From contig NZ_JBHSMT010000023.1 of assembly GCF_042654985.1 (NCBI RefSeq), positions 1 through 64,000 of the forward strand: a DNA stretch of 64,000 bases, written 5' to 3'. The notes under the pieces were generated by a model that was given only the letters and a program-made list of their open reading frames with translations, made no database searches and was not told where the DNA came from. Of this stretch, positions 44,522-53,512 are shown in pieces. Position 1 is the first letter of the stretch; each line of letters begins with the position of its first letter. This stretch comes from Paraherbaspirillum soli (GTDB lineage: Bacteria; Pseudomonadota; Gammaproteobacteria; Burkholderiales; Burkholderiaceae_D). A program made the translations under genes and the position numbers.

Positions 44522-45964
44522 ATGAAAACTTTTAACTTATCACTCACCACCCTGGTTGCGGCCCTGGTTCTGGCCGGCTGCTCCACCACCAAACCGCCGG
44601 AGCAGGTCGCCGTCGACTTGCCGTCTCAATATCGCGAATCGGCGCCGGCGCTGGATGGCGCATGGAAGGTCGCGACACCGGCCGATCAGGTCGATCGCGG
44701 CAACTGGTGGTCGGTCTTTGGCGATGCCCAACTGAGCAATCTGATTGCCGACGCGACGCAGGCCAGCCCGACCCTGGTCATGGCCATGGCGCGAGTCAAG
44801 GAGTCGCGCGCTACGGCCGGGCTGGCCGATGCCGACCGCGCATTCCAGCTTGGCGCCGGCATCGGACCAACCCGTCAAGGCAACGCGGCCGGGGCTTCCA
44901 CCCAGTGGCGCGCGCAGCTCAACGCCTCGTATGAAGTCGACCTGTTCGGGCGGCTGTCCGACAGCAGCCGCGCCGCCCGGCTCGATGTGCAGGGACAGGA
45001 AGCAGCCTATCGCTCGGTACTACTGGCCTTGCAAGCCGACGTGGCGCAACAGTATTTTGCGATTCGTTCGCTCGATTCGGAGCTGGATGTGCTGCAACAG
45101 ACGATCAAGCTGCGGCAGGATGCATTGCACCTGGTCCAGCGCCGCTATGACGCCGGAGATACCAGCGAACTCGACGTGGCGCAGGCAAAAACCGAACTGT
45201 CGGTGACGCAGGCGGAACTGGAAGGCGTGCAGCGCAACCGCTCGCAGCGGGATCACGCGCTAGCCATTTTGCTCGGCAAGACTCCGGCGCAATTCACGCT
45301 GGCGGCAACGCCGCTGCAACCGGTAACGGTGAGCGTGCCGGCCGGCCTGCCTTCGGATCTGCTGGAGCGCCGCCCGGACATCGCGCAGGCACAGCGCCAG
45401 CTGGCGGCGGCCAGTGCGCGGATCGGGGTGGCCAAGGCCGCCTTCTTCCCTAGCCTGGTGCTGACCGGATCGGCGGGCTACGAGTCCAACGCGCTGCACA
45501 ACCTGTTCCAGTGGTCGAGCCGCAGCTGGCTGCTTGGCCCGCTGGTCGGCACCGTGCTGAACCTGCCGTTGCTGGACGGCGGCCGCAACAAGGCGAATCT
45601 GGCGAAGGCCGATGCCAACTACGAAGCGCTGGTTGCCAATTACCGCCAGCAGGTCTTGGTCGGCTTCCAGGATGTGGAAGACAATCTGAGCGCGCTGCGC
45701 ACGCTAGACAACCAGATTCGTTTTCAGGACGAGGCCGTGAGTTCGGCGCAACTCGCTGCGCGGCTGGCCGATTCGCGCTATCGGAACGGCTCCGCCAGTT
45801 ATTTCGAAGTGATCGATGCGCAGCGCTCAAGTCTTTCGGCCCAGCGCGCAAAGAGTCAAAGCGTGGGGCAGCGCGCAGTGGCGTCGGTGGGCTTGATACG
45901 CGCATTGGGCGGCGGTTGGGGCGAAGGATCGGCAACGCCAGCGGCTAAGGAAGCGCGAAGCTAG
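44522..45964 (+). CDS. oprC: Outer-membrane efflux lipoprotein (NodT/OprM family)
   Basis: A 480-residue outer-membrane channel of the RND pump. The start at 44522 (MKTFNLSLTTLVAALVLAGC) gives a lipoprotein signal with lipobox LAGC, Cys20 being the lipidated residue; a longer open frame upstream overlaps the permease gene and is not used. Two TolC-like repeats follow (for example SYEVDLFGRLSDSSRAARL and VGTVLNLPLLDGGRNKANLA), with LERRPDIAQAQRQLAAASARIGVAKAAFFPS between them, typical of NodT. The gene begins 3 bases after the permease stop. It ends 10 bases before the left target duplication of the small mobile element. Confidence 0.93.
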   Translation: MKTFNLSLTTLVAALVLAGCSTTKPPEQVAVDLPSQYRESAPALDGAWKVATPADQVDRGNWWSVFGDAQLSNLIADATQASPTLVMAMARVKESRATAGLADADRAFQLGAGIGPTRQGNAAGASTQWRAQLNASYEVDLFGRLSDSSRAARLDVQGQEAAYRSVLLALQADVAQQYFAIRSLDSELDVLQQTIKLRQDALHLVQRRYDAGDTSELDVAQAKTELSVTQAELEGVQRNRSQRDHALAILLGKTPAQFTLAATPLQPVTVSVPAGLPSDLLERRPDIAQAQRQLAAASARIGVAKAAFFPSLVLTGSAGYESNALHNLFQWSSRSWLLGPLVGTVLNLPLLDGGRNKANLAKADANYEALVANYRQQVLVGFQDVEDNLSALRTLDNQIRFQDEAVSSAQLAARLADSRYRNGSASYFEVIDAQRSSLSAQRAKSQSVGQRAVASVGLIRALGGGWGEGSATPAAKEARS

Positions 45965-45973
45965 CCGATTTGC

Positions 45974-46102
45974 TTTAGGGCGCCTCTAAAAACCGTAGCG
46001 AGCGGCCCAAGGTCGGGGCGAGAAGCGCAGCCGTACGAAGGTACGGTGAGCATCACAGCCCCGAGATTGGGTCGCGCAGTAGGTTTTTAGAGGTGCCCTT
46101 TA
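45974..46102. mobile_element. MITE-like element, copy B, with 4-bp target duplication TTTA
   Basis: The 121-bp body (45978-46098) starts GGGCGCCTCTAAAAACC and ends GGTTTTTAGAGGTGCCC, is flanked by TTTA on both sides (45974-45977, 46099-46102), and shares internal sequence with the copy at 16561-16704. It adjoins the cut end of rlmI: the TAA that now ends that frame comes from the target duplication. Confidence 0.8.
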
Positions 46103-46744
46103 TCTGAAAGAACTCTTTTTCCCCGTCTTGATATTCAGGGAAAAACGCACCCCATTTTCGGTGCACGGCATATCGTCGGGCGGCTCGTCGCCCGCCAGTG
46201 CGCCGGATACGACTGGCAAACCTTCGCCTTTGCGCAGCAGTTCATCCGAACGTTCATACACATTGCGGCAACCGGTTTCGGCGATCAGGGCTTGCACGAT
46301 GGGCACTTTCCAGGCATCGACGCCGGCCGCCTGGAACTGGCACACCAGAAAGCCCTTCTCGCCGCCGAACCAATCCACCACCAGGCCGGACAAGCCGTCT
46401 TCCTCGCCCAACACCAGATGCAGCGGCTGGCCGGAGCTGGCGCCGGCCTTTTTGCCTTTGGCGCTGCGTGCCGCAACCGCTGCCTTGACGCGGCGCTTGA
46501 TCAGCGCATGGTCGACCGCCTCGTTTGGATCGAAGGTCCAGACGCGGGCGCGGATTTGCGATTTCGCGTTGTACGCGGCGCGCGCCAGGAATTGAGCGGA
46601 AGACGACTGTATCAGCGCCGTCGCCCCCGATTTCATGTGCTCCCCCGGTTTGCCGTCGACCCGCTCAACCGCGGACGCGTAAATCCAGGGTTGACGATTC
46701 AGCAGGCTTTTTTCCTTGCCTTGTTTGATGGTGACGATGAGCAT
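46100..46744 (-). pseudogene. rlmI: Truncated RlmI-type 23S rRNA (cytosine) methyltransferase
   Basis: The 214 codons match the N-terminal half of the RlmI/YccW family: the PUA-like domain (KSLLNRQPWIYASAVERVDG, about residues 13-32) and the following EEDGLSGLVVDWFG and NVYERSD segments. Full-length members are about 390-400 residues. Here the frame stops after SLNIKTGKKSSFR, precisely where the TTTA target duplication of the MITE-like element begins, and the SAM-binding methyltransferase domain is missing from the window; beyond the element lies the efflux gene. The product cannot methylate rRNA by this domain set. It could be transcribed still. Confidence 0.85.
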
Positions 46745-46935
46745 AAGAATGTTTTCCAGACAGGACTAATGGGGATGTTGAAACATCGACGCACCGGGCG
46801 GCAGGTACAGAAGCGCCACGGCAAGATAACAATTACGCGCATTGTAAAACGGAACGCTGCAGATTGTTACGCAAGATAGCGTCGCGCTATAAAGTTCCAC
46901 CTGCAATGTGATAACTTTGAGTTCCATTGCTTTCC

Positions 46936-46941
46936 TATAAT
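46936..46941 (+). promoter_or_regulatory. Possible -10 box giving a leaderless transcript
   Basis: A consensus TATAAT ends 6 bases before the ATG at 46948, so transcription would start at or next to the A of the start codon. No convincing -35 box is present and no ribosome site precedes the ATG. Confidence 0.4.
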
Positions 46942-46947
46942 CAAGTC

Positions 46948-47655
46948 ATGCCCCAACATATCGGTATTGTTGCCTGCTCCGCCGAAGGCGCAGCTCTTTG
47001 TTATCGGACCATCTGCGTGGAAGGCTCACATTTTCTTGGTCCGCACGCTCATCCCGAGGTTTCGATGCACACCTACTCGCTCGCCGAGCACGTGCAATGC
47101 ATAGCCCGCGGCGATTGGCAGGGCGTGGGGGAGCTGATGCTCTCATCTGCCGAAAAGTTGGCAAAAATCGGCGCCGATTTCCTCATCTGTCCCGATAACA
47201 CTATCCATCAGGCGCTTCCTTACATTGAATCGCGGTCACCGCTGCCCTGGCTGCACATTGCCGAGGTCGTCGCCGCACAGGCCGTCGAGCGCGGGTTCCG
47301 TTGCGTCGGGTTGACCGGAACCCGTTGGCTCGTCGACAGCGAGGTGTACCCGGAAAAGCTCACAGCGCGACGATTACGATATGTGCGTCCGAACGCCGCC
47401 GAACGCGAAGAAATCAATCGCATCATCATGGATGAATTGGTCTACGGCATCCGCAAGCCAGAGGCGGTAGCTTACTTCCAGAGTGTTATCGGACGGATGA
47501 AAGATGAAGGTTGCGACGCTGTCGTACTCGGCTGCACCGAGATCCCGCTGATCATGAACGACCTGAATTCCCCGCTGCCGACCCTCGACTCCACACGCTT
47601 GCTTGCGCAGGCGGCGCTGCGCCGGGCGGTGCAAGGCGCAGCACCCGACGCATGA
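46948..47655 (+). CDS. Aspartate/glutamate racemase family protein
   Basis: A 235-residue member of the Asp/Glu/hydantoin racemase superfamily from the ATG at 46948 (MPQHIGIVACSAEGAAL). The two-cysteine catalytic arrangement is suggested by ICPDNT (Cys about residue 78, in place of the usual ANT context) and GCTEIPLIM (Cys about 192), on either side of the substrate cleft. The enzyme likely interconverts D/L amino acids or a related compound without cofactor. It is transcribed rightward, convergent with the LuxE/LuxC operon with only 16 bases between stops, so it is a separate unit. The -10 box almost touches the start codon. Confidence 0.85.
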   Translation: MPQHIGIVACSAEGAALCYRTICVEGSHFLGPHAHPEVSMHTYSLAEHVQCIARGDWQGVGELMLSSAEKLAKIGADFLICPDNTIHQALPYIESRSPLPWLHIAEVVAAQAVERGFRCVGLTGTRWLVDSEVYPEKLTARRLRYVRPNAAEREEINRIIMDELVYGIRKPEAVAYFQSVIGRMKDEGCDAVVLGCTEIPLIMNDLNSPLPTLDSTRLLAQAALRRAVQGAAPDA

Positions 47656-47671
47656 TCGAGCCAATTCTATT

Positions 47672-48616
47672 CTACAAATGCTCCAGCGAGCGTGACGCAC
47701 TTTGCTGGTCGGCCAACCTCAGGCTGTCCTGATGCAGCGCCCGGGCAATCGGGCAACACAGGTCCAGTTCATGCGCTTGATAACCGCGCTGCATCAGGCC
47801 GTACCATCCTCGATCGAGAGCGGGCATCAAGCCGCCGTAGACGAAGCCGGCGCGGCGCAGCTGCTGCATCGCGGCCGGAGAGCGCTGATCCAGTCCGAGC
47901 TTCAGATAGACCAGGCGCCCCTTCGGTATGTGCGCGACTTCATGCAGGTGGTCCGGGTGCAGGTCGTTCAGCGTGACTTCGATACGTTGTTCGTGGGTCG
48001 CCACAACGATAGGCGCACCGCTCGTGGGGTGGATATCGGAGCTGGTGCCGAAATGCCGTTCCATCGGCGCGATCCAGTCGCGGCATGCCTGCGGCCATGA
48101 CAAGGACGGTATCGGGCACGGCTGCAACGGCAGGCAGCCCAACACCACGCTTTCCCGGCTTTCGTTGCCGAACGGCGAAGCGACATAATCCAGCAGCAGG
48201 CCGGTGGTGAAAAAACCCAGCGTACGCGCCAGGCGTTGGCTTTGCGTGTGGGATGACACCTGTTTGATGGTCAAGCAACGCAAGCCCTGCTCGCGCGCCT
48301 GTTCACACAAATGACGGCCCAGGAGAGTCGCGATGCCCATCCCGCGCGCGCTTGGATGTACCACGTTCAGCGCCAGTTCTGCGTTTTCAGGGGAATCGGC
48401 ATGCATCCACAAGACGGCGTGGCCGACGATTTCTCCGTCGATACAGGCGACCGCGGACTGCCACCGCTGCTGCTGGTTGTTACGGTGGATCATCGACGGC
48501 AGATACACGTCCGGATAGACGTAGCAATCGCCGTACACCGCGCGGAACAAGGCGCTGACGCTATCGGCATCGTCCGCCGCAAAGCTGCGAACGGTCACGA
48601 CTGCTTGCTGGCTCAT
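47672..48616 (-). CDS. GNAT acyltransferase, last gene of the LuxE/LuxC-type operon
   Basis: A 314-residue protein from the ATG at 48616 (MSQQAVVTVRSFAADD), whose ATGA overlaps the stop of the preceding gene. The first half is a GNAT domain with the acyl-CoA motif VVHPSARGMGIATLLGRHL (about residues 88-106) and a LARTLGFFTTG close; the second half is unfamiliar, with a second GNAT-like end (QQLRRAGFVYGGLMP). It resembles in layout the 380-residue GNAT paired with the desaturase at 34850. It probably transfers an acyl or acetyl group to the product of the operon; substrate unknown. Confidence 0.85.
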   Translation of the reverse strand: MSQQAVVTVRSFAADDADSVSALFRAVYGDCYVYPDVYLPSMIHRNNQQQRWQSAVACIDGEIVGHAVLWMHADSPENAELALNVVHPSARGMGIATLLGRHLCEQAREQGLRCLTIKQVSSHTQSQRLARTLGFFTTGLLLDYVASPFGNESRESVVLGCLPLQPCPIPSLSWPQACRDWIAPMERHFGTSSDIHPTSGAPIVVATHEQRIEVTLNDLHPDHLHEVAHIPKGRLVYLKLGLDQRSPAAMQQLRRAGFVYGGLMPALDRGWYGLMQRGYQAHELDLCCPIARALHQDSLRLADQQSASRSLEHL

Positions 48617-49890
48617 GCTGGCTGCTCCGGTTGGGCGGCATAGTCGCGCTGATCCACTACCCGCAATAATTTGCCGGAGCGCGGATGGAGGCTCAGACTG
48701 CCAACCGGGCAACAGTCAACATTCAACCGTAGCTGGCCTAGCTGGATACAGGCGGCGATCTGCGGGTAACGCGTCAGCAGGGTCGCGCGCAGCCTGTCTG
48801 TCGCGGCGGCATCGGCGTCTTCGCTGCATGCAATGCGCAAGGTCAGCTGATCCATGCCGTCGGCAAGGCCGACCGCCATTTGCCACGGGATGGGGCCGAA
48901 CTGCTGCTGCACGATGGTGCCGATCTCGCTTGGGAACAACGATAGCGTGCCGACCCGCACGCGATGTCCCTGGCTGGCGCGGCCACGCAATGCGAACTTG
49001 CGCTGCGGGCTGCCGGCAGGCTCGCACCAGGCCGCCAAATCGCCGGTCGGATAGCGAATCAAAGGCATCAGGCGGCGCTGCAGATTGGTCACCACCAATA
49101 TGCCGTTCTGGCCGATGGCATCGATTGGCTGGCCGCTGGTGTCGTCGACGATTTCCACCAACGTATCGCCATCGAACACGCGATGTTCGCCCAGTGCGCA
49201 ATCCGGCGTGCTGGCCCCCACCAATCCGGCATCGACGCTGGCGCAGCCAACCGAGGCGAAAATCGCGTTGGGGAATGTCTGTTTCAGCACCGATATCTGC
49301 TCGGCAAACAGGCTTTCGCCGCCGTACAGCACGGTAGTGACCGATGGCAGCATTTGCTTGGTTGCCGCCAGGTGGCTGGCAAAGCGCATCAGCTGCGCCG
49401 GCACGCAGGCGAGGACGTTGATCTGATGCGTGGCTATGGCCTGCGCCAGCGCGGCAAGGTCCATTGCGCCGGTAAACGGGAATTCGCAGACCGGCACCGG
49501 CGACTGCGCCAATGCACTGTGGATGAACAGGAAGCTGGTGTACAAATCGCCGGCAAAGAACAGATTGGCCACCCGATCGCCCGGGTGCAGACGGGTACTC
49601 AGCGCACGCCCGAAGGCGCTGACGAAGTTGTGCCATTCGGCGCGGGTATACACCGACAATTTGCCGTCGCCGGTCGAGCCGCCGGTCTTGAAGACATGGC
49701 CGTCGACGATAGCACCAGTCAGTACCGGCCACGATGACAACGGAACCGACTGTTGCCAATAGTCGGCCGGATCGATCAGCGGCAAATCCTGCAATTGCCA
49801 GCCGCTAGCGGGCAAATCCCGATACAGCGCGGCATAAAAGGGAGCATGTTGGCGCGCGTAATGCACCAGGTTTTCAATTGGAGAAGTCAT
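48613..49890 (-). CDS. PaaK-like AMP-forming carboxylate ligase
   Basis: A 425-residue adenylate-forming enzyme of the phenylacetate-CoA-ligase type. The ATP-binding loop is KTGGSTGDGK (about residues 68-77), later motifs are LYGGESLF, SVGCASVDAGLVG and PTGDLAAW, and the C-terminal lid has GRASQGHRVRVGTLSL and HPRSGKLLRV. It should activate a carboxylic acid as acyl-AMP and load it onto CoA or a protein thiol. It is shorter at the N-terminus than typical PaaK. It lies 3 bases after the LuxC-fusion gene and overlaps the GNAT gene. Its C-terminal motif is shared with the fusion partner domain, so the two are paralogous. Confidence 0.88.
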   Translation of the reverse strand: MTSPIENLVHYARQHAPFYAALYRDLPASGWQLQDLPLIDPADYWQQSVPLSSWPVLTGAIVDGHVFKTGGSTGDGKLSVYTRAEWHNFVSAFGRALSTRLHPGDRVANLFFAGDLYTSFLFIHSALAQSPVPVCEFPFTGAMDLAALAQAIATHQINVLACVPAQLMRFASHLAATKQMLPSVTTVLYGGESLFAEQISVLKQTFPNAIFASVGCASVDAGLVGASTPDCALGEHRVFDGDTLVEIVDDTSGQPIDAIGQNGILVVTNLQRRLMPLIRYPTGDLAAWCEPAGSPQRKFALRGRASQGHRVRVGTLSLFPSEIGTIVQQQFGPIPWQMAVGLADGMDQLTLRIACSEDADAAATDRLRATLLTRYPQIAACIQLGQLRLNVDCCPVGSLSLHPRSGKLLRVVDQRDYAAQPEQPA

Positions 49891-49893
49891 GCG

Positions 49894-52326
49894 TCACATC
49901 TCGCTGTCGTGGCTGGCGGCCAATCGCCGGTCCAGCAGCAGCGGTGTTTTGCCGCTTTGCGGATGACGCTTGAAGTGAGTGGCAGGCGTGCTGACAACCT
50001 CCAGCTCCAGCAAGCCGCATTCAAGTACTTCAAGCAACGCGGTATCCTGCAGCAGCCGATGCCGGGTTTGCTCGACGTCGCCGTCCACCTGCAACCGGAT
50101 GCGCTCACGGCCGTTGCCGGTGTGGTCGATCAAAAATTGCACCGGGACGCCGATTTGTTCCGCCAATTGGGCCGGATTGAGGAAGATCGTGCCGACCCGG
50201 ATCAACTGACCATGGCGTCCGCACAGCTCAAAGCGCGGCGTCGGCAGCCCGCATGAACAAGGGCCCGGCACCCAGCGCCCAAGATCGCCCAGGTCGTAGC
50301 GCGTCACCGTTTGCCCCTCACGGGCGCGGGAAGTGAACAACAGACGGCCGACAGCGCCCTGCTCTGCCGCACGGTCGTGTTCGAGATCGGCGATTTCCAG
50401 CCATTGCGTGTCGGCCAGCAGATGGAATATGCCGTCCCCGGTAGCGCCGCAAGCATGTCCGAGCGGACCAGCATCGACCGAACCGTACATGGCCGAGCGA
50501 ATCAGCGGTATGCCGAAGCCCGACAGGAACTGGCGCTGGCCGTCATTCAAATGTTCTCCGCCCAGCAAAATCTTGCGCACGCCGCCGTATTCGCGCAACA
50601 GTGCTTCGTGTTGCACGAACAGCCGGTGAATCGTGCCTGGCATACCGATCAGCGTATTGATTTTCTGGTCGACAATCAGGCGGGCAATCTCGCTGCAATC
50701 ATCGGTGTTGGGGCCGCCCATCGGAAAATGCAGAGCGGACATCTTGTCGAGAATGGTGAAGAAGCTCAGCAAGCCGCCATACAAGTTACCGCCGTACAGC
50801 AGGTTGATCACTCTGTCGTTGGCCGGATCGAGTCCGGCCGCGAACAAGCCATCCGCCGCACTCTGCATTTGCCGGTGGTAATCGCGGTAGCTGAATCCTG
50901 CCAATTTGGGTTCGCCGCTGCTGCCGCCGCTGCGGAAGAACAGTTGAGCACGGGCGGTCGCGCCGTTCTGCTGGAACGCGGCCTTGTCCATGATCGGCTG
51001 AAGTTCCAGACCGCTTGGCGCCGGCGGCGGCAGATCCAACGTGGCATGGCGGGCAAGCATATCTGCCGGCAGGCTGACCGACACCCGCTTGGTCAGGCGC
51101 GCCAGTGCATACACGCCGTCGTGCGGCTCGCCGTCGTAACCGTCGTGCATGGCGCCGGCCGGCGTAACCCGGCTGACGCCGGCGGCCAGCAGCAATTGGT
51201 TCAATTCGGCCAGGTCGTGCGCCTCAACAATCAAGCCGCAGGTTTGCAGCTGCGTGCGCCACGGCTGCAATGTACTGACCAATTGCGCACGCGGCAGCGG
51301 CCGCAGTTGCACCGTGCGGAACAGCGGCGAGCCGGCCAGCGCCGGCGTATGCGCCCAGATGATGCGCCAGCCGTTTTCTTGCCAGACATGGCCGGCGATG
51401 CCGGCAAAGCTCTGGTCCAATCGGGCAAACGCCGTTTGAGTGCTGATTTCCGCTGCTTCCTGTTCGCTTGGGACCAGCGCCGGCCAGTGCTGCGAGCGAC
51501 GCGACAGGGCCGCGGCCAATTGCTCGCCGACGGCGCGTAGCACAACGGGGTCGTCGCTATCGACCAGCACGCATTGCGGGCTGGAGCAGGCTTGTTGATC
51601 CAGGCGGCAGACTTCATCGGCCAGCGCATCCAGTTGCTGCGCAGAAGCGGCGGCGTCAGGCGTCAAGTAGGCAAAACTGATGCGATGGCCCCAGTCGATC
51701 CAGCGGCAACCGGCCGGAACCTGCTGTTGGATCGCAGCCAACGCCGTATGGCCGCCCCACGCGGAAATTGCATCGGCCTGCCTGAACAAGCCGCTCAAAT
51801 CGTGGCCGGGTAATGGGAGTACAGCAAGGTAATCGGCCAGCGTACCGCTACTGTCATGGCTGAGAAAAGCCGCCAGCAGCCGCGCGGTCAGCCCATCGTC
51901 GCTGCTGCTGGGGCGCAGCCAGTTGACGTTGCCGACCAGCAGACTTTCCAGCATCGCGAAAAACGCCAGCAGCGGCGCATTGCCAGGGGTGATATGCACC
52001 ACCAGTCCCAATGGCCGCCAGCTTTCGAAATGCGGGCTGCGGTAATCGATGCGGCGCAACGAGAACGGCGTCTCGCCCAGTTCGCGCTGCAGCTTGGCGA
52101 CAAGCGCATCGCGCCGGCAGAACGCATGCAAGGCTGCGCGGCTGGCGGCATCCAGCTCCAGCGCCTGCGTGTCTTGCAATACCCAATCGGAAAATCGTTC
52201 GGCGCAGGCCAGTACGGCCTCGCCATCGAAGCGCGCAGCCAGCGTCGTCGGCAGTCGCGCTTGCAGCGACGTCAGCACCTGGTCGGCCTCGGCCGCGGGC
52301 ATCATCGTGCCATGTGCGAGAAACAT
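49894..52326 (-). CDS. LuxC-type acyl reductase fused to a PaaK-like adenylating domain
   Basis: An 810-residue two-domain enzyme. Residues 1-420 are a LuxC-like NAD(P)H-dependent acyl reductase: a GLVVHITPGNAPLLAFFAML segment near residue 108 and the nucleophile Cys247 in DQQACSSPQC, which in LuxC forms the acyl-thioester reduced to aldehyde. Residues 440-810 are a PaaK-like domain with FFRSGGSSGEPK, LLGGEHLN, MYGSVDAGPLGHAC, RYDLGDLG and HPQSGKTPLL. Fusing the two would channel an activated acyl group to reduction. The gene starts one base after the LuxE-like gene and is followed within 3 bases by a separate PaaK-like gene. I know of no characterised enzyme with this exact fusion. Confidence 0.9.
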   Translation of the reverse strand: MFLAHGTMMPAAEADQVLTSLQARLPTTLAARFDGEAVLACAERFSDWVLQDTQALELDAASRAALHAFCRRDALVAKLQRELGETPFSLRRIDYRSPHFESWRPLGLVVHITPGNAPLLAFFAMLESLLVGNVNWLRPSSSDDGLTARLLAAFLSHDSSGTLADYLAVLPLPGHDLSGLFRQADAISAWGGHTALAAIQQQVPAGCRWIDWGHRISFAYLTPDAAASAQQLDALADEVCRLDQQACSSPQCVLVDSDDPVVLRAVGEQLAAALSRRSQHWPALVPSEQEAAEISTQTAFARLDQSFAGIAGHVWQENGWRIIWAHTPALAGSPLFRTVQLRPLPRAQLVSTLQPWRTQLQTCGLIVEAHDLAELNQLLLAAGVSRVTPAGAMHDGYDGEPHDGVYALARLTKRVSVSLPADMLARHATLDLPPPAPSGLELQPIMDKAAFQQNGATARAQLFFRSGGSSGEPKLAGFSYRDYHRQMQSAADGLFAAGLDPANDRVINLLYGGNLYGGLLSFFTILDKMSALHFPMGGPNTDDCSEIARLIVDQKINTLIGMPGTIHRLFVQHEALLREYGGVRKILLGGEHLNDGQRQFLSGFGIPLIRSAMYGSVDAGPLGHACGATGDGIFHLLADTQWLEIADLEHDRAAEQGAVGRLLFTSRAREGQTVTRYDLGDLGRWVPGPCSCGLPTPRFELCGRHGQLIRVGTIFLNPAQLAEQIGVPVQFLIDHTGNGRERIRLQVDGDVEQTRHRLLQDTALLEVLECGLLELEVVSTPATHFKRHPQSGKTPLLLDRRLAASHDSEM

Positions 52327-52327
52327 A

Positions 52328-53458
52328 TCAGGACTCCTTGATCAATTCGGATGCCGCCAGCGCACAGCTGCGGCTTTTACTGGTGCCGGCGCGTCCGTGC
52401 AATTCGAACCAGTCGGCTTCGATGCCGCAGCCGCATTCGCTGCCGGCATGCAGCGAGGCCAGGTCGCTCATCACGACGCTGTGGGCCGGGCAAGAGGTAA
52501 TAAACGGCGAGACGAAATGCAGAAAGCCGCGTTCGCCGTACGGCTGCTTGGCCAGCGTCGCCGGATGGCGGACAAAGGCGCGGGCATAGCTGGGAATATG
52601 GAAGCGATGGTGCGGGCATTCGATGTAAGGGACCGGATGCTCGACGGCGCCGTAACCATCCCGGCAGCGGATATCCGGAATACCCAGTTGCTCGCCCAAG
52701 CGCTGGTACAGCATGGATTTGGGGATCTCTTGGTCGGCATGGGTTTTCCAGCCGCCGCCGAGAAATACCAGCGAGTCGGCATGCAGCTGCAACGGCGGCA
52801 ATCCCATCTCGCGCATGCGCTCCAGCGCGAACCACAGGAAGGCCGGGAAACCGAAAATGCGTACCGGCAGTCCCTCTTCCGCGAATTCCTGCAGCGCGCG
52901 GATCACGCCGAACGGGTCGAATTCGTTACCGCTACCATTGTGGCGCAAGGCATAAACCACCCGATTGACCGGCGCGTACTTGCACAGGAACTGGTCGGTG
53001 TAAGCCGTGCCCAAGGTGATGGCGCCGGCCGGCTCGTAGCTCAGCAGCAGGTAATTGCACGGCGTGTCAGGGGTATTCCAGCCGTAGTGATCGAAAATGC
53101 GATCCACCATGGCTTGCGCGGCGCCGATGCTGCGGTCGTCGTAGCGCATGCGGCTTTTCTGGCCGCTGGTGCCGGACGATGTCAGCTCCAACGCCTGCTC
53201 GCCGGTAGTGCTTGGCAACAAGCGGCGCTTGAAATAATTGGCAAAAATCGGCGGCAGTGTCGACCAGTCGCTGACCTGCGCCAGCGCATCTTGATCCAGG
53301 CCGTTGGCGGCCAGCCAGTCGGCATAGCCGGGCGATTGCGCACAATGGTAATCGGTCAGCTCGCGCATGGCGGCATTAAACAGCTGATCGCAGGCGGCAT
53401 CGGCGCGATAAGGGGATTCGATGGCGCATAGCGCATCGACATGTGTGAGTGGACTCAC
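52328..53458 (-). CDS. LuxE-like acyl-protein synthetase
   Basis: A 376-residue LuxE-family ligase. In luminous bacteria LuxE activates fatty acids as acyl-AMP and passes the acyl group through its own Cys to LuxC. Here the ATP-binding loop TSSGTSGQKSRM (about residues 93-104), VFLGGGWKTH and the GYGAVEHPVPYIECPHHRFHIP region (about 250-270) match the family. The gene is the second of the operon and is immediately followed by the LuxC-fusion gene, the natural partner. No lux luciferase genes are near, so the aldehyde must serve another purpose. A gap of 54 bases separates it from the MFS gene. Confidence 0.88.
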   Translation of the reverse strand: MSPLTHVDALCAIESPYRADAACDQLFNAAMRELTDYHCAQSPGYADWLAANGLDQDALAQVSDWSTLPPIFANYFKRRLLPSTTGEQALELTSSGTSGQKSRMRYDDRSIGAAQAMVDRIFDHYGWNTPDTPCNYLLLSYEPAGAITLGTAYTDQFLCKYAPVNRVVYALRHNGSGNEFDPFGVIRALQEFAEEGLPVRIFGFPAFLWFALERMREMGLPPLQLHADSLVFLGGGWKTHADQEIPKSMLYQRLGEQLGIPDIRCRDGYGAVEHPVPYIECPHHRFHIPSYARAFVRHPATLAKQPYGERGFLHFVSPFITSCPAHSVVMSDLASLHAGSECGCGIEADWFELHGRAGTSKSRSCALAASELIKES

Positions 53459-53512
53459 GATAATCTCCGGTGGAATAGGAAACGGAATCAGGTAAAAAGA
53501 GCAGCGTCGCCG

